DNA of 32,231 bases from an uncultured Bacteroidales bacterium (lineage in GTDB: Bacteria; Bacteroidota; Bacteroidia; Bacteroidales; Muribaculaceae), in contig CANSGE010000004.1 of assembly GCA_947646295.1 (NCBI GenBank), positions 1 to 32,231 of the forward strand, given 5' to 3'. Positions within the stretch are counted from its first letter, which is position 1, and each line of letters begins with the position of its first letter. The translations under genes were made by a program, and so were the position numbers. The notes under the pieces were generated by a model that worked only from the letters and a program-made list of their open reading frames with translations, was not told the DNA's origin and did not search any database. Positions 7,250-16,400 of this stretch are shown here, one piece after another.

Positions 7250-7832
7250 GTGTGCGCAGATATTCGGTGACGTTGTGCGGATGGAAGTCAAACCGGGCGG
7301 CGAAGTCCGAGCCGTCGGCTGTCACGGGTGCGTCGGCTTCGGGGCCGAGCCCGTCGCCCAGGAGTAGGCGGGTGAAGGCTGTGCGGTGGCGCAGGATGCG
7401 GCGGTCGCCCATGCGGCGTGCGAGCGCTTCGGCAAATTCACCCAAGGTATGCTCGGCGCCGTCGGTAATGGTGTACAGGCCGGGCTTCCCGAGCACGAGG
7501 CGCACGGCGGCGGCCACGTCGAGTGCGTGGATGAGCGATATCGGATTGTCGGAGCGGCGTGTGTGGTAGAAGCGGCCTTTGAATACGGCCGAGGCTACCT
7601 CGAAGGGGAAGCCCGTCATGCCGGTGCCTACTATGCCGGGGCAGAGCAGCACGGGTGTGTGGGCGGCCAGGTCGCGCATTTTGGCGGCATCGGCCACGGG
7701 CGCGATGGCCACGCAGCGGTCGGCTGTTTCCGAGCCGGTGAGGTCGGCCTCGGGGATGGCTGCGCTCACGTAGGGGAGCAGGAAGTCCAGCCCGGGGGCT
7801 ATGAGGCGGAGGGAGAAGCGGTTATCGTCCAT
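7224..7832 (-). CDS. Truncated/degenerate NAD-dependent epimerase (SDR-like) protein
   Basis: GIVGTGMTGFPFEVASAVFKGRFYHTRRSDNPISLIHALDVAAAVRLVLGKPGLYTITDG resembles the C-terminal half of extended SDR epimerases. The track start at 7838 is TTG; ATG at 7832. Confidence 0.6.
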   Translation of the reverse strand: MDDNRFSLRLIAPGLDFLLPYVSAAIPEADLTGSETADRCVAIAPVADAAKMRDLAAHTPVLLCPGIVGTGMTGFPFEVASAVFKGRFYHTRRSDNPISLIHALDVAAAVRLVLGKPGLYTITDGAEHTLGEFAEALARRMGDRRILRHRTAFTRLLLGDGLGPEADAPVTADGSDFAARFDFHPHNVTEYLRTHVYDQTDI

Positions 7833-8586
7833 GTACAAAGAAGTCTTTGATAGAGTCGCGGGCGACTTTGAAGTATTTGAGGAAGAGGCGGAGTGGATTG
7901 GCCGGCTTGCCGTTGGCGCGCAGGGCGCGCAGTTTCTCGATATTATTAGTGTAAAGGCGCGACCGCCATTTTGTCGACAGTCCGCCGGTGGTCATGTTGA
8001 CCATGATCAGGGGCAGGTGGCGGTATTTGAGCGGGGGCTCGGCGCAGAAGAGTCGTATCCACATATCGAAGTCGGCGCCGATGCGGTAATTCTCAGCGTA
8101 TTCGCCGATGCGGTCGGCGGTCGTGCGGCGTATGTACAGGGTGGGATGCGGAGGGCAGACGCCGCCGATGAGCTGCTCGGTGGAGAAATCCTCGGCATGG
8201 TAAATGCGGCCCGGCTTATGATTGCGGGGCGACACGTAGCGGAGGTCGCCGAATACGAAATCCAGCTCAGGGTCAGCCTCGAATGCTTCTACGACGCGGC
8301 TGATTACGTCGGGCGATGCCAGGGCGTCGTTGCCGTGCACGAATCCGAATATGTCGCCTGTCGTGTTGCGGATGCCGAAGTTGAGAGCATTGTACACGCC
8401 CATGCGGTCGCGCAGCAGCAGGCGCACGCCCTCGTATGAGCGGACAATCTCGGCGGTGCGGTCGGTGCTGTTGCCGTCCACCACCACGTGTTCTATATCG
8501 GGATAGGTCTGTGCCTGCACGCTGCCGATGGTGTAGCCGAGCGATTTCTCGCCGTCGATTGTCGCTGTGATGATCGATACTTTCAT
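7822..8586 (-). CDS. Family 2 glycosyltransferase
   Basis: MKVSIITATIDGEKSLGYTIGSVQAQTYPDIEHVVVDGNSTDRTAEIVRSYEG...GVYNALNFGIRNTTGDIFGFVHGNDAL. The track ORF (to 9006) has a spurious N-terminus; the start at 8586 forms an ATGA overlap with the upstream gene. Confidence 0.92.
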   Translation of the reverse strand: MKVSIITATIDGEKSLGYTIGSVQAQTYPDIEHVVVDGNSTDRTAEIVRSYEGVRLLLRDRMGVYNALNFGIRNTTGDIFGFVHGNDALASPDVISRVVEAFEADPELDFVFGDLRYVSPRNHKPGRIYHAEDFSTEQLIGGVCPPHPTLYIRRTTADRIGEYAENYRIGADFDMWIRLFCAEPPLKYRHLPLIMVNMTTGGLSTKWRSRLYTNNIEKLRALRANGKPANPLRLFLKYFKVARDSIKDFFVHGR

Positions 8587-9965
8587 AGCAGTGACGTTTG
8601 CATGTGATGGCAGATGATGAGCGTGGGCATCAGCAGCAAGGTGAACACCCCGAGCCATATCCACAGGCTGCGCCGGCGGCGCGCCTCGATGAGCACGTAA
8701 GCTGCGGCGGGCATGAGCAGGGGCAGCAGGGGCAGGCAGTAGCGCGAGATGCGGCCCGAGGAGAAAAAGGCGATGGCAAAGGTGCAGAGCACTCCCCACA
8801 TGACCAGGCGGCGCAGCCCCGAGGGCGAGCGGCGCATCATGGCGAATATATAATATATGACGAGCGCGCCGGCGTAGTACCAGCAGTAGCCGAAGTGGGC
8901 CACGGCCAATGCGGGGCCGAAGATGATGTCGCGGCTGAAATTCCAGGGAAAGGGTATGAGATATTGCACCAGCACTGACATAGGCAGTGTGGCCAGACGG
9001 CGCCACAGGGGCTGTGAGGCGTATTCGCCCACGATGTTGTCCCAGGCGCGGGTGTATTGTTGCTTGAGGTTGATGGCGCCGTAAGTGTCATTGACGATTT
9101 CCTCGGCCCGGGCTACGCCGGGATTGAGCTGCATCAGGCCCCATACGCCTACGCAGATGCATATGAATGCGAGCATGCGCGAGTCGAGCCGCTGCCTGCC
9201 GCCTACGCTGAACACTGCCGCGCCTATCACGAGCAGGCAGATGCCGTTGGGGCGGTAGAGTGTCATCATGGCGAGGGCCAGGGCGAATAGGAGCGTGGGG
9301 CCCACGGGCAGACGGCGCTCCTCACGGCTGATGCGCAGCAGGGCCAGGGCGGCCATGGCCATGATGAGGGCGACTATGTCGTCCTTGATGGGCACTGTGG
9401 CCTGCACCATGAAGTAGCAGATGAGTGAGATGCATATCATTGCGGCGTTCACCACGCGGCGGTCGGCGGTGAGCTGTCCGGCTATGACACCTGTGATGCC
9501 AATCGAAAGGATGGCGCAGAGGATGTTGAACATGATGAGCACGCCGACGTCCTTGCCGAATATCCAGAGCAATACCGCGCCGGCGTATCCGGGCAGATGG
9601 CGCGCATAGCCTTGGTCGGGCAGCGGGGTGCCGTCGAGCAGCCAAGCCGAGGCGCTCCAGTAGCGCTCGTGGTCGTAATTCTGCAGCACGGGGGCGTAGT
9701 AAGTGCCTCCGGAAAGCTCCGTGTAGTAATGGATGTTGATGACTGCCCCGATGGAGAGCACGCATAGCGCGGCACCGAGTATCACGAGAGTCCAGCCGTC
9801 GCGCCACCGCATGTTGCGCCAAAAAAGCCAAGCCGCGGCGCCGATGACGACGTCGCCGCAGAGTATAGTAGCGGCACGCGCTCCTTGCCATATCTGTAAT
9901 GCAATGACAATGAGTGTGAAAGCTACCAAAACAGCTGCTATGCCGGAAACTTTTGTGCGAAGCAT
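8583..9965 (-). CDS. Polytopic membrane glycosyltransferase (GT39/ArnT-like)
   Basis: Many TM segments; YYTELSGGTYYAPVLQNYDHERYWSASAWLLDGTPLPDQGYARHLPGYAGAVLLWIFGKDVG pattern of dolichyl-P-mannose/ArnT-like proteins. Confidence 0.65.
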   Translation of the reverse strand: MLRTKVSGIAAVLVAFTLIVIALQIWQGARAATILCGDVVIGAAAWLFWRNMRWRDGWTLVILGAALCVLSIGAVINIHYYTELSGGTYYAPVLQNYDHERYWSASAWLLDGTPLPDQGYARHLPGYAGAVLLWIFGKDVGVLIMFNILCAILSIGITGVIAGQLTADRRVVNAAMICISLICYFMVQATVPIKDDIVALIMAMAALALLRISREERRLPVGPTLLFALALAMMTLYRPNGICLLVIGAAVFSVGGRQRLDSRMLAFICICVGVWGLMQLNPGVARAEEIVNDTYGAINLKQQYTRAWDNIVGEYASQPLWRRLATLPMSVLVQYLIPFPWNFSRDIIFGPALAVAHFGYCWYYAGALVIYYIFAMMRRSPSGLRRLVMWGVLCTFAIAFFSSGRISRYCLPLLPLLMPAAAYVLIEARRRRSLWIWLGVFTLLLMPTLIICHHMQTSLL

Positions 9966-10047
9966 GGTGCAAAAATAGTTAAAAAATGTGGGAAAACATA
10001 TTTTTGCACGTCAGAATTTAATAAATTTGCGCCTCAAAAGCTCTGCT

Positions 10048-10863
10048 ATGTCAGGAAAAGAAGGCCCGATACAGATTGATGTCAATGCCGTCTTGCACGA
10101 AAAACTCGGCAAGAGGGCCTCGCGTGTACCTGCATGGCTGGTGCGCCGTATCGAGAAACTTATCCGTCAGGACGGGCTCAATGAGCTGCTGCGCCATGCG
10201 TGGCCCCGGCGCGGGGCTGACTTCTGCGAGGCAGTGCTCGGGCGGCTCGACGTGCGCCTTGATGTGGTGCATCCCGAGCGGCTGCCTGCCGGGCGCCGCA
10301 TCGTGATAGCCAGCAATCATCCGCTGGGCGGTATCGACGGCATGGCGCTGATACGCTATTTCGCCTCGGTATATGGTGATGACCTACATTTTGTGGTCAA
10401 CGACATGCTCCGGGCCGTGGAGCCGCTCAATGATGTCTTCCTGCCCATCAACAAGCATGGCGCGCAGTCGCGCGAGGCCATCGCGGCCATTGACGCGGCC
10501 TTTGCCGGCGACGCCCCTGTGCTGGTATTCCCGGCCGGACTGTGCTCGCGGCGCCGCGGCGGACGGGTTGAGGACCTTGAATGGCATAAAATGTTCGTGG
10601 CCAAGGCCCGGCAATATCACCGCGACATCGTGCCGGTGCATTTCATCGGCCGCAATTCGCCGCGCTTCTACCGCTTCGCATCGCTGCGTGAGCGGCTCGG
10701 CATAAAACTCAATATAGAAATGACACTCCTGCCCTCGGAAATCTTCCGCGGAGCGGGATCCACTTATAGGCTTGTGTGCGGACAGCCGATACCATGGCAG
10801 TCGCTCGGCGCCGATGCGCGCTCCGAAGCCGCCCGCATACGCAAGATAGTAAACGATCTCTAA
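10048..10863 (+). CDS. Lysophospholipid acyltransferase-family O-acyltransferase (GlsA-like)
   Basis: RIVIASNHPLGGIDGMALIRYF (HxxxxD-like acyltransferase motif)...VFPAGLCSRRRGGRVEDLEWHKMFVAKA. ATG at 10048 preferred; a TAAATTTG -7 box lies at 10022-10029. Confidence 0.75.
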   Translation: MSGKEGPIQIDVNAVLHEKLGKRASRVPAWLVRRIEKLIRQDGLNELLRHAWPRRGADFCEAVLGRLDVRLDVVHPERLPAGRRIVIASNHPLGGIDGMALIRYFASVYGDDLHFVVNDMLRAVEPLNDVFLPINKHGAQSREAIAAIDAAFAGDAPVLVFPAGLCSRRRGGRVEDLEWHKMFVAKARQYHRDIVPVHFIGRNSPRFYRFASLRERLGIKLNIEMTLLPSEIFRGAGSTYRLVCGQPIPWQSLGADARSEAARIRKIVNDL

Positions 10864-10869
10864 TACGCT

Positions 10870-11811
10870 ATGAACCAAAAAATAATACCTCCCGTAGAAC
10901 TGAGCCTCATCGAAGCCGAACTGACCCCCGAGCGTTTTCTGCGCAATACCAACAAGGGTGGCAATCAGATATTTGTGGTGGACGCCCATACAGCGCCGAA
11001 TACCATGCGCGAGATAGGCCGCCTGCGTGAGGTGGCATTTCGTCTGGCCGGCGGCGGCACGGGCAAAGAGTGCGATATCGACGAATTTGACACGATGGAC
11101 CCGCCCTGCAGTCAGCTCATTGTGTGGGATCCCGACAGCAAGCTCATCCTGGGCGGCTACCGTTTCATCTGCGGCCGCGACATACGGCTCGACGACAAAG
11201 GGCTGCCGCGCATCGCCACAAGCCACATGTTCAGCTTCTCGGATAAGTTTCTGAGTGAATATCTGCCCTACACGCTGGAGCTGGGCCGCTCCTTTGTGCG
11301 CCCCGAATATCAGTCGTCGCGCGCCGGTGCGAAGGCACTTTACGCGCTCGACAATCTCTGGGACGGTCTTGGCTGCCTCACGGTGGTCAACCCCGAGATA
11401 AAATACCTCTTCGGCAAGGTGACTATGTATCCGAGCTACACCGAGGAGTGCCGCGACATGATACTGTATTTCATGAACAAACACTTCCCCGACCACGAGC
11501 AGCTTGTGCGTCCGATACGTCCGTTGCCCCAGAAATATGACCGCGAGGCTATGGCGCGTCTCTTCTCGGGCACGACCTTCAAGGAAGATTATATGATACT
11601 CAACAATAATGTGCGTGCGCATGGACTGAATATCCCGCCGCTCGTCAATGCGTATATGAGTCTCTCGCCCACGATGCGTATGTTTGGCACGGCCATCAAT
11701 GACGAATTCGGCATTGTAGAGGAAAGCGGCATTTTCTTTGCCATCGATGAGATCTTCGACGAAAAGAAGCGCCGCCACATTGATTCGTACCGCCCGATAA
11801 AGCTCGGGTGA
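10870..11811 (+). CDS. GNAT/OlsB-like N-acyltransferase (GlsB-like)
   Basis: NTMREIGRLREVAFRLAGGGTGKECDIDEFDTMDPPCSQLIVWDPDSKLILGGYRFICG...ELGRSFVRPEYQ: hemolysin/OlsB-type acyltransferase pattern. Confidence 0.75.
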   Translation: MNQKIIPPVELSLIEAELTPERFLRNTNKGGNQIFVVDAHTAPNTMREIGRLREVAFRLAGGGTGKECDIDEFDTMDPPCSQLIVWDPDSKLILGGYRFICGRDIRLDDKGLPRIATSHMFSFSDKFLSEYLPYTLELGRSFVRPEYQSSRAGAKALYALDNLWDGLGCLTVVNPEIKYLFGKVTMYPSYTEECRDMILYFMNKHFPDHEQLVRPIRPLPQKYDREAMARLFSGTTFKEDYMILNNNVRAHGLNIPPLVNAYMSLSPTMRMFGTAINDEFGIVEESGIFFAIDEIFDEKKRRHIDSYRPIKLG

Positions 11812-11820
11812 ACGCCCCCA

Positions 11821-12774
11821 CTACCTTACATTGTATTTTTGCAGGATGGCCGTCGGATGATAGGCCATTTTTGCTGCGCGGAGGCCTTCGTCGCCGCAGT
11901 CTTCCTCGCGGTTGACGTAGCGCAGCTGCGGGTAGCGGCGCATCATGTATGATGCGAAGAGCTTGCATATGGCAGCCCCGGCACCTGATATCTCATGGTT
12001 GATCTTCTCGATGTGCACGTAAAGCGTATCGCCGATGACCTCGCCCACGGTGAATGCGGCTATCTCACCGCTCTCGTCGCGCAGCACGGCCGCCTCGAAG
12101 GGATACGACGAGAAGTTGGCCAACACCTCGGCGCAGGCATTGCGCTCATGTATTGCGGGGGCTGAGTCGGTGTCGGCGGCAAGTGATTGCCCGGCGAAGA
12201 AGAGCGATACCTCCGGGATGAGATCGTAGGTGAGCGCCTCGAATTTCCAGTGCGGATTGTCGGCCAGGAAACGATTGACGTGATTGCGTTTCTTCATCAT
12301 ATGCTTGCCTGAGAATGTGGCCAGCGAGCTGATGTCGTAGAGATAGTCTGACCATCCCTCGAGATTTTCCACACGCGCGTCGTCGCCCAGTATGTCGAGC
12401 AGCTCGTCGAGGCGGTCGGCGGGCACGGCTGAGAATACCGTGGGTATACCCTTGAGGGCGCAGTAATCCTGTATCATGCCTACGGATGTGCGCAGAGGCA
12501 GGGCGCCTACCGGGAGGCAAAATGCGGTTTCGTCGAGCTTGTTCTCGGTGCGGCCTTTTATGAAGAGAGTGTCGTTGAGCACGCAGTATTCGTATCCGAA
12601 ATATGCGATCCACATGTATAGGCCGCCGATGGTGTAGTCGCAGGTGCGGCTGCCGGCGTTTTGCAACAATTTATTGATAAGTGGCATATCGGCCAGAGAG
12701 ATGCGCTTGAATCGGAGTGCCGACAGCGGAATGGTGTCGACGGCGGGACGGCGGAAAGAGAATATCGGTTTCAT
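11821..12774 (-). CDS. DUF2156 (phosphatidylglycerol lysyltransferase C-terminal-like) protein
   Basis: LRFKRISLADMPLINKLLQNAGSRTCDYTIGGLYMWIAYFGYEYCVLNDTLFIKG...SGKHMMKKRNHVNRFLADNP...FTVGEVIGDTLYVHIEKINHEISGAGAAICKLFASYM. Confidence 0.8.
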   Translation of the reverse strand: MKPIFSFRRPAVDTIPLSALRFKRISLADMPLINKLLQNAGSRTCDYTIGGLYMWIAYFGYEYCVLNDTLFIKGRTENKLDETAFCLPVGALPLRTSVGMIQDYCALKGIPTVFSAVPADRLDELLDILGDDARVENLEGWSDYLYDISSLATFSGKHMMKKRNHVNRFLADNPHWKFEALTYDLIPEVSLFFAGQSLAADTDSAPAIHERNACAEVLANFSSYPFEAAVLRDESGEIAAFTVGEVIGDTLYVHIEKINHEISGAGAAICKLFASYMMRRYPQLRYVNREEDCGDEGLRAAKMAYHPTAILQKYNVR

Positions 12775-13267
12775 AGGATGTTACGTCTTGTTTTGTCTTT
12801 AAATTGTAACATCTCTGAGCGCTAAAAGTTTTGACGAGCGGCTCCCAATTTTCGGGATTCTGAGGCCGGCGCAAGGAGGCCAGCGCCCCGGCCACCGCCG
12901 GATATGTATCGCTGATGAAGCGGCACGACTCATGCGCCGGCGAAGGGGCCGGCTGCCGGTGCTCGGGCTGATGCCCCGGTGCGGGAGTGGTCGGTAGAGG
13001 CTCGGGAGCCGGTACGGGCTCGGGAGCGACTGTTGCGGATGGCTTCGGGGTGGTTTTCGCCTTGGGCTTGCGGGGCTTGGGAGCCGAGCCGCCGCGGCTG
13101 ATGCGGTCTTTGGCAAGTATGAATATAGCCTGTGCGGCGGGTGAAAGCTCCGTCGGCTCGATGCCTTGGAAGGCGTAGGCCATGATTGCCTGATAAACTT
13201 CACCTGCGAGGGCTGCGTCGGCAGCTGCAAGTGCCTGTGCGATAATCTCGGGAAAACGTACTGTCAT
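12671..13267 (-). CDS. DUF6291-like protein with Pro-rich linker
   Basis: ALAGEVYQAIMAYAFQGIEPTELSPAAQAIFILAKDRI resembles the DUF6291 N-terminal pattern; then KPRKPKAKTTPKPSATVAPEPVPAPEPLPTTPAP. Upstream TATCTTTG -7 box. Confidence 0.5.
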   Translation of the reverse strand: MTVRFPEIIAQALAAADAALAGEVYQAIMAYAFQGIEPTELSPAAQAIFILAKDRISRGGSAPKPRKPKAKTTPKPSATVAPEPVPAPEPLPTTPAPGHQPEHRQPAPSPAHESCRFISDTYPAVAGALASLRRPQNPENWEPLVKTFSAQRCYNLKTKQDVTSYETDILFPPSRRRHHSAVGTPIQAHLSGRYATYQ

Positions 13268-13384
13268 AATTTTGAATTTTTAAATTTGATTTATTTACGC
13301 TGCAAAGATAATATCAAAATTTATCAAATGCAAGAAATATTGAAAATAATTTTGAAATATTTATTGTATGGGTGGGTGCGGATG

Positions 13385-13424
13385 AAAAAAAGTGCAGGAG
13401 GCGGCCTCTCGGCGTGCCTCCTGC
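13385..13424 (-). terminator. Rho-independent terminator of metH
   Basis: Minus strand GCAGGAGGC-N13-GCCTCCTGC (9-bp perfect stem, 13394-13402/13416-13424) followed by ACTTTTTTTC. Confidence 0.85.
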
Positions 13425-13459
13425 GGGGATCTGGAATATAAAAACTTTCTAATGCTTGT

Positions 13460-16400
13460 CTATACGGTGAAGTATTTTGAATGTGGCGAAGCAAAGTAGA
13501 ATCCGGCGACCGTGCTCGAGGGGCTGAGCGCTCCGTTGGGTGTGACCTCTACGCCGATCGCATCAAAAGATATCAGGCGCGCGAGCGTGTGCATGAGCAT
13601 CTGATCGGGCAGCGACGGATAGCCTACAGCGGGGCGGATGCCTTGATATTTGCCTCGGCGTATGGCCAGCATATCGTCGGGCTCGTCGGGAACGTAGCCC
13701 CAGTAGCTGCGGCGCACTTGGCGGTGTAGATACTCTGAGGTGGCTTCGGCGAGGCGGTCGCATACGGATTGTAGCAGCAGATGCCGGTAGGAGTCTTTTT
13801 CGGTGTCGAGCATGCCGCGCAGGTGTGTGCCTATGGTCACGCTGAAGCATCCGAGGTGGTCGTGGTAGCCCTCGGGGGCGATGAAATCGCACAGCGAGAG
13901 GCACTCGGAGCGCGTGGCCGACGGTTTCTGTCGCGGAGTTGGTATGGTGACACCGTGGGCCACGATGGCGTCGCCGGTGGAGTGAGCCTCGTAAAATGCC
14001 ACAGTAGCCTGCATCGAAGCTCCGGCAGCCACGATTTCGTCGAGTATTTTTTCGGCCTCGGCCAGCAGGTCGGCTGCCGCGGGATTATCGGGACGCACTT
14101 TCCAGCAGTTGAGGAAGTATGTCCAGTTGATGTATGGCCGTACATCCGCCACGGGTAGTGGCTCTGTGACGCGCTCTCCGGTGAAGTCCGGAGCGGTGAT
14201 TTTTTCGTTTTTCCAGTCGATTTCGGGGCGTTTTGCTGCGCCGGCATTGCATTTCGGGGCTTTGTCACGCGCGAAATACTCCTCGGCGAGCTGCCGTTGG
14301 CGCGCTTTGACACTCTCGGTCACCTCGGCAGGCGAGGCCATCAGACGGTTGGCCACCACAGGATTCTGGGCGGCATCGGCGAGGCGTACCACCAATCCCG
14401 ATGGATAAGCCGGGGCGATTTTCAGCGCTGTGTGGAGCTCCGAAGTGGCAGCCCCGCCCACAAAGAGAGGCAGCGTGATGCCGGCGCGCTCCAGGGCCTC
14501 GGCCACGATGGCCATTTCATTGAGCGAGGGGGCAATAAGGCCGCTCAGGCCGATGAAATCAGGCTTATGCTTGGCTATGGCCTCGATGATTGTGGCGGCA
14601 TCGACCTGCACACCGAGGTCCACGACGCGGAAATTATTACATTCGAGCACCACTTTCACGATATTTTTGCCTATATCGTGCACGTCGCCGCGCACGGTGG
14701 CCAGCAGGAAAGTGGCTTTTGCAGCGCCCTGCGGACGGTCGGCCTCAAGGAGCGGGGTGAGGATTTCGACGGCGCGGTGCATCGTGCGGGCGCTCTTGAC
14801 GACCTGGGGCAGGAACATCTTACCTTCCTCATACAGTTTGCCTACCAGCTCCATACCCGCCATGAGCGGGCCTTCGACCACGGCGTTGGCCGAGCCATAT
14901 TCGCCGACGGCCTCATCGAGGTCAGCTTCGAGATACGCATCATCGCCCGAGCGGAGCGCGTGCGAGAGGCGTTCGGCCACCGGGGCGCTGCGGTCTGTGG
15001 AGGCGGCGTTGCTGTCGGCTGCGCTGACGCTGAGGCCTGAGAAGGCGGCTGCCGCCGCCGTAAGCCGTGCGGCCGCATCGTCGCGGCGCATGAGTATCAC
15101 GTCTTCGAGCAGTTCGAGCAGCTCGGGGGGGATGGCGTCGTAGGTCACCTTGGTCGAGGGATCGAGGATGGCCATGCTCATGCCGGCTTTAACGGCATGA
15201 TAGAGGAATACGGCGTGCATGGCCTGCCGCAGATAGTTGTTGCCGCGGAAGGCGAATGACAGATTGCTGATGCCGCCGCTTGTCTTGGCGCCGGGGAGAT
15301 TGCCGTGTATCCAGCTGACGGCGCGGATGAAGTCGAGGGCATAGGCGTCATCGGATTTCATGCCGGTGGCCACGGGCAGCACATTGGGGTCGATGACTAT
15401 GTCGGCGGGATCGAAGCCGGCTTTATCGACGAGCAGACGGTAGGCGCGGGCGGCGATTTCGATCTTGCGTGCGTAGTCGGTGGCCTGACCGTTTTCATCA
15501 AATAGCATCACCACTACGGCGGCTCCGTAGCTGCGCACGATGCGGGCGCGGCGCAGAAATTCCTCCTCGCCATGTTTGAGGGAGATGGAGTTGAGGATAG
15601 CTTTGCCGGGGACATTCTGCAGGGCTGCCTCGGCCACATCGAAGTCGGATGTGTCTATCATCCAGGGCACTGAGGCTGTGACGGGGTCGGAGGCGAGCAG
15701 ACGCAGGAAATGCACCATCTCGGCACGGGCGTCGAGCAGGCCGTCGTCGAAGTTGATATCGAGTATCATCGCTCCCGCTGATACTTGCTTGCGGGCTATA
15801 TCGAGGGCTTCGTGGTAATTTTTTTCGTTGATGAGGCGCAGGAACTTGCGGCTTCCGGCTACATTGCAGCGCTCACCCACGTTGATGAATCCGCGATTGT
15901 CGTAAAATGCGTCGAGGGCGGCGAGCCATCCGGTCTGTGGGCTTTCAGGCACTGTACGCGGCTCAGCGGCAGCCGCCAAAGGCGCTATCGCGGCGATATG
16001 TTCGGGCGTGGTGCCGCAGCAGCCCCCCACGATATTCACCAGGCCCTCATCAAGGAGAGTTTTGGTGGTGGAAGCGAATGACAGGGGCGTCTCGACGTAT
16101 TGCCCAAGCTCGTCGGGAAGGCCGGCGTTGGGGTAGAAAATGATCGGGAAAGGCGATTTCCGTGCCAGGTCGCGCACATAGGCTGCCAGGCCATCGGGCC
16201 CTGCGGAGCAATTGACACCTACAGCCAGCGGGCGTGCTGATGCCACTGCCGTGACAAATGCGTCGAGGGTGTGGCCCGAGAGCAGGCGCCCGGTGGTGTC
16301 GGAAATGGTGACCGACAAGATGAAAGGAATATCGGAGCCGGCAGTGACGCGCGCCTGCTCCACGCCGGCGATGGCCGCTTTGGCGTTGAGGATATCGAAA

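Noticed and set aside
7822-9006. 394-aa form of the GT2 glycosyltransferase
   Set aside because: The first ~140 residues are an out-of-frame read of the upstream membrane protein gene. The true start is the ATGA-coupled ATG at 8586.
10384-11778. 464-aa minus-strand ORF antisense to the two acyltransferase genes
   Set aside because: It lies fully opposite two confidently identified genes, shows no recognisable domain, and long antisense frames are common in GC-rich coding DNA.
14297-15040. 247-aa and 237-aa + strand ORFs opposite metH
   Set aside because: Shadow frames of metH; the overlapping pair in two frames both look like compositional artefacts.
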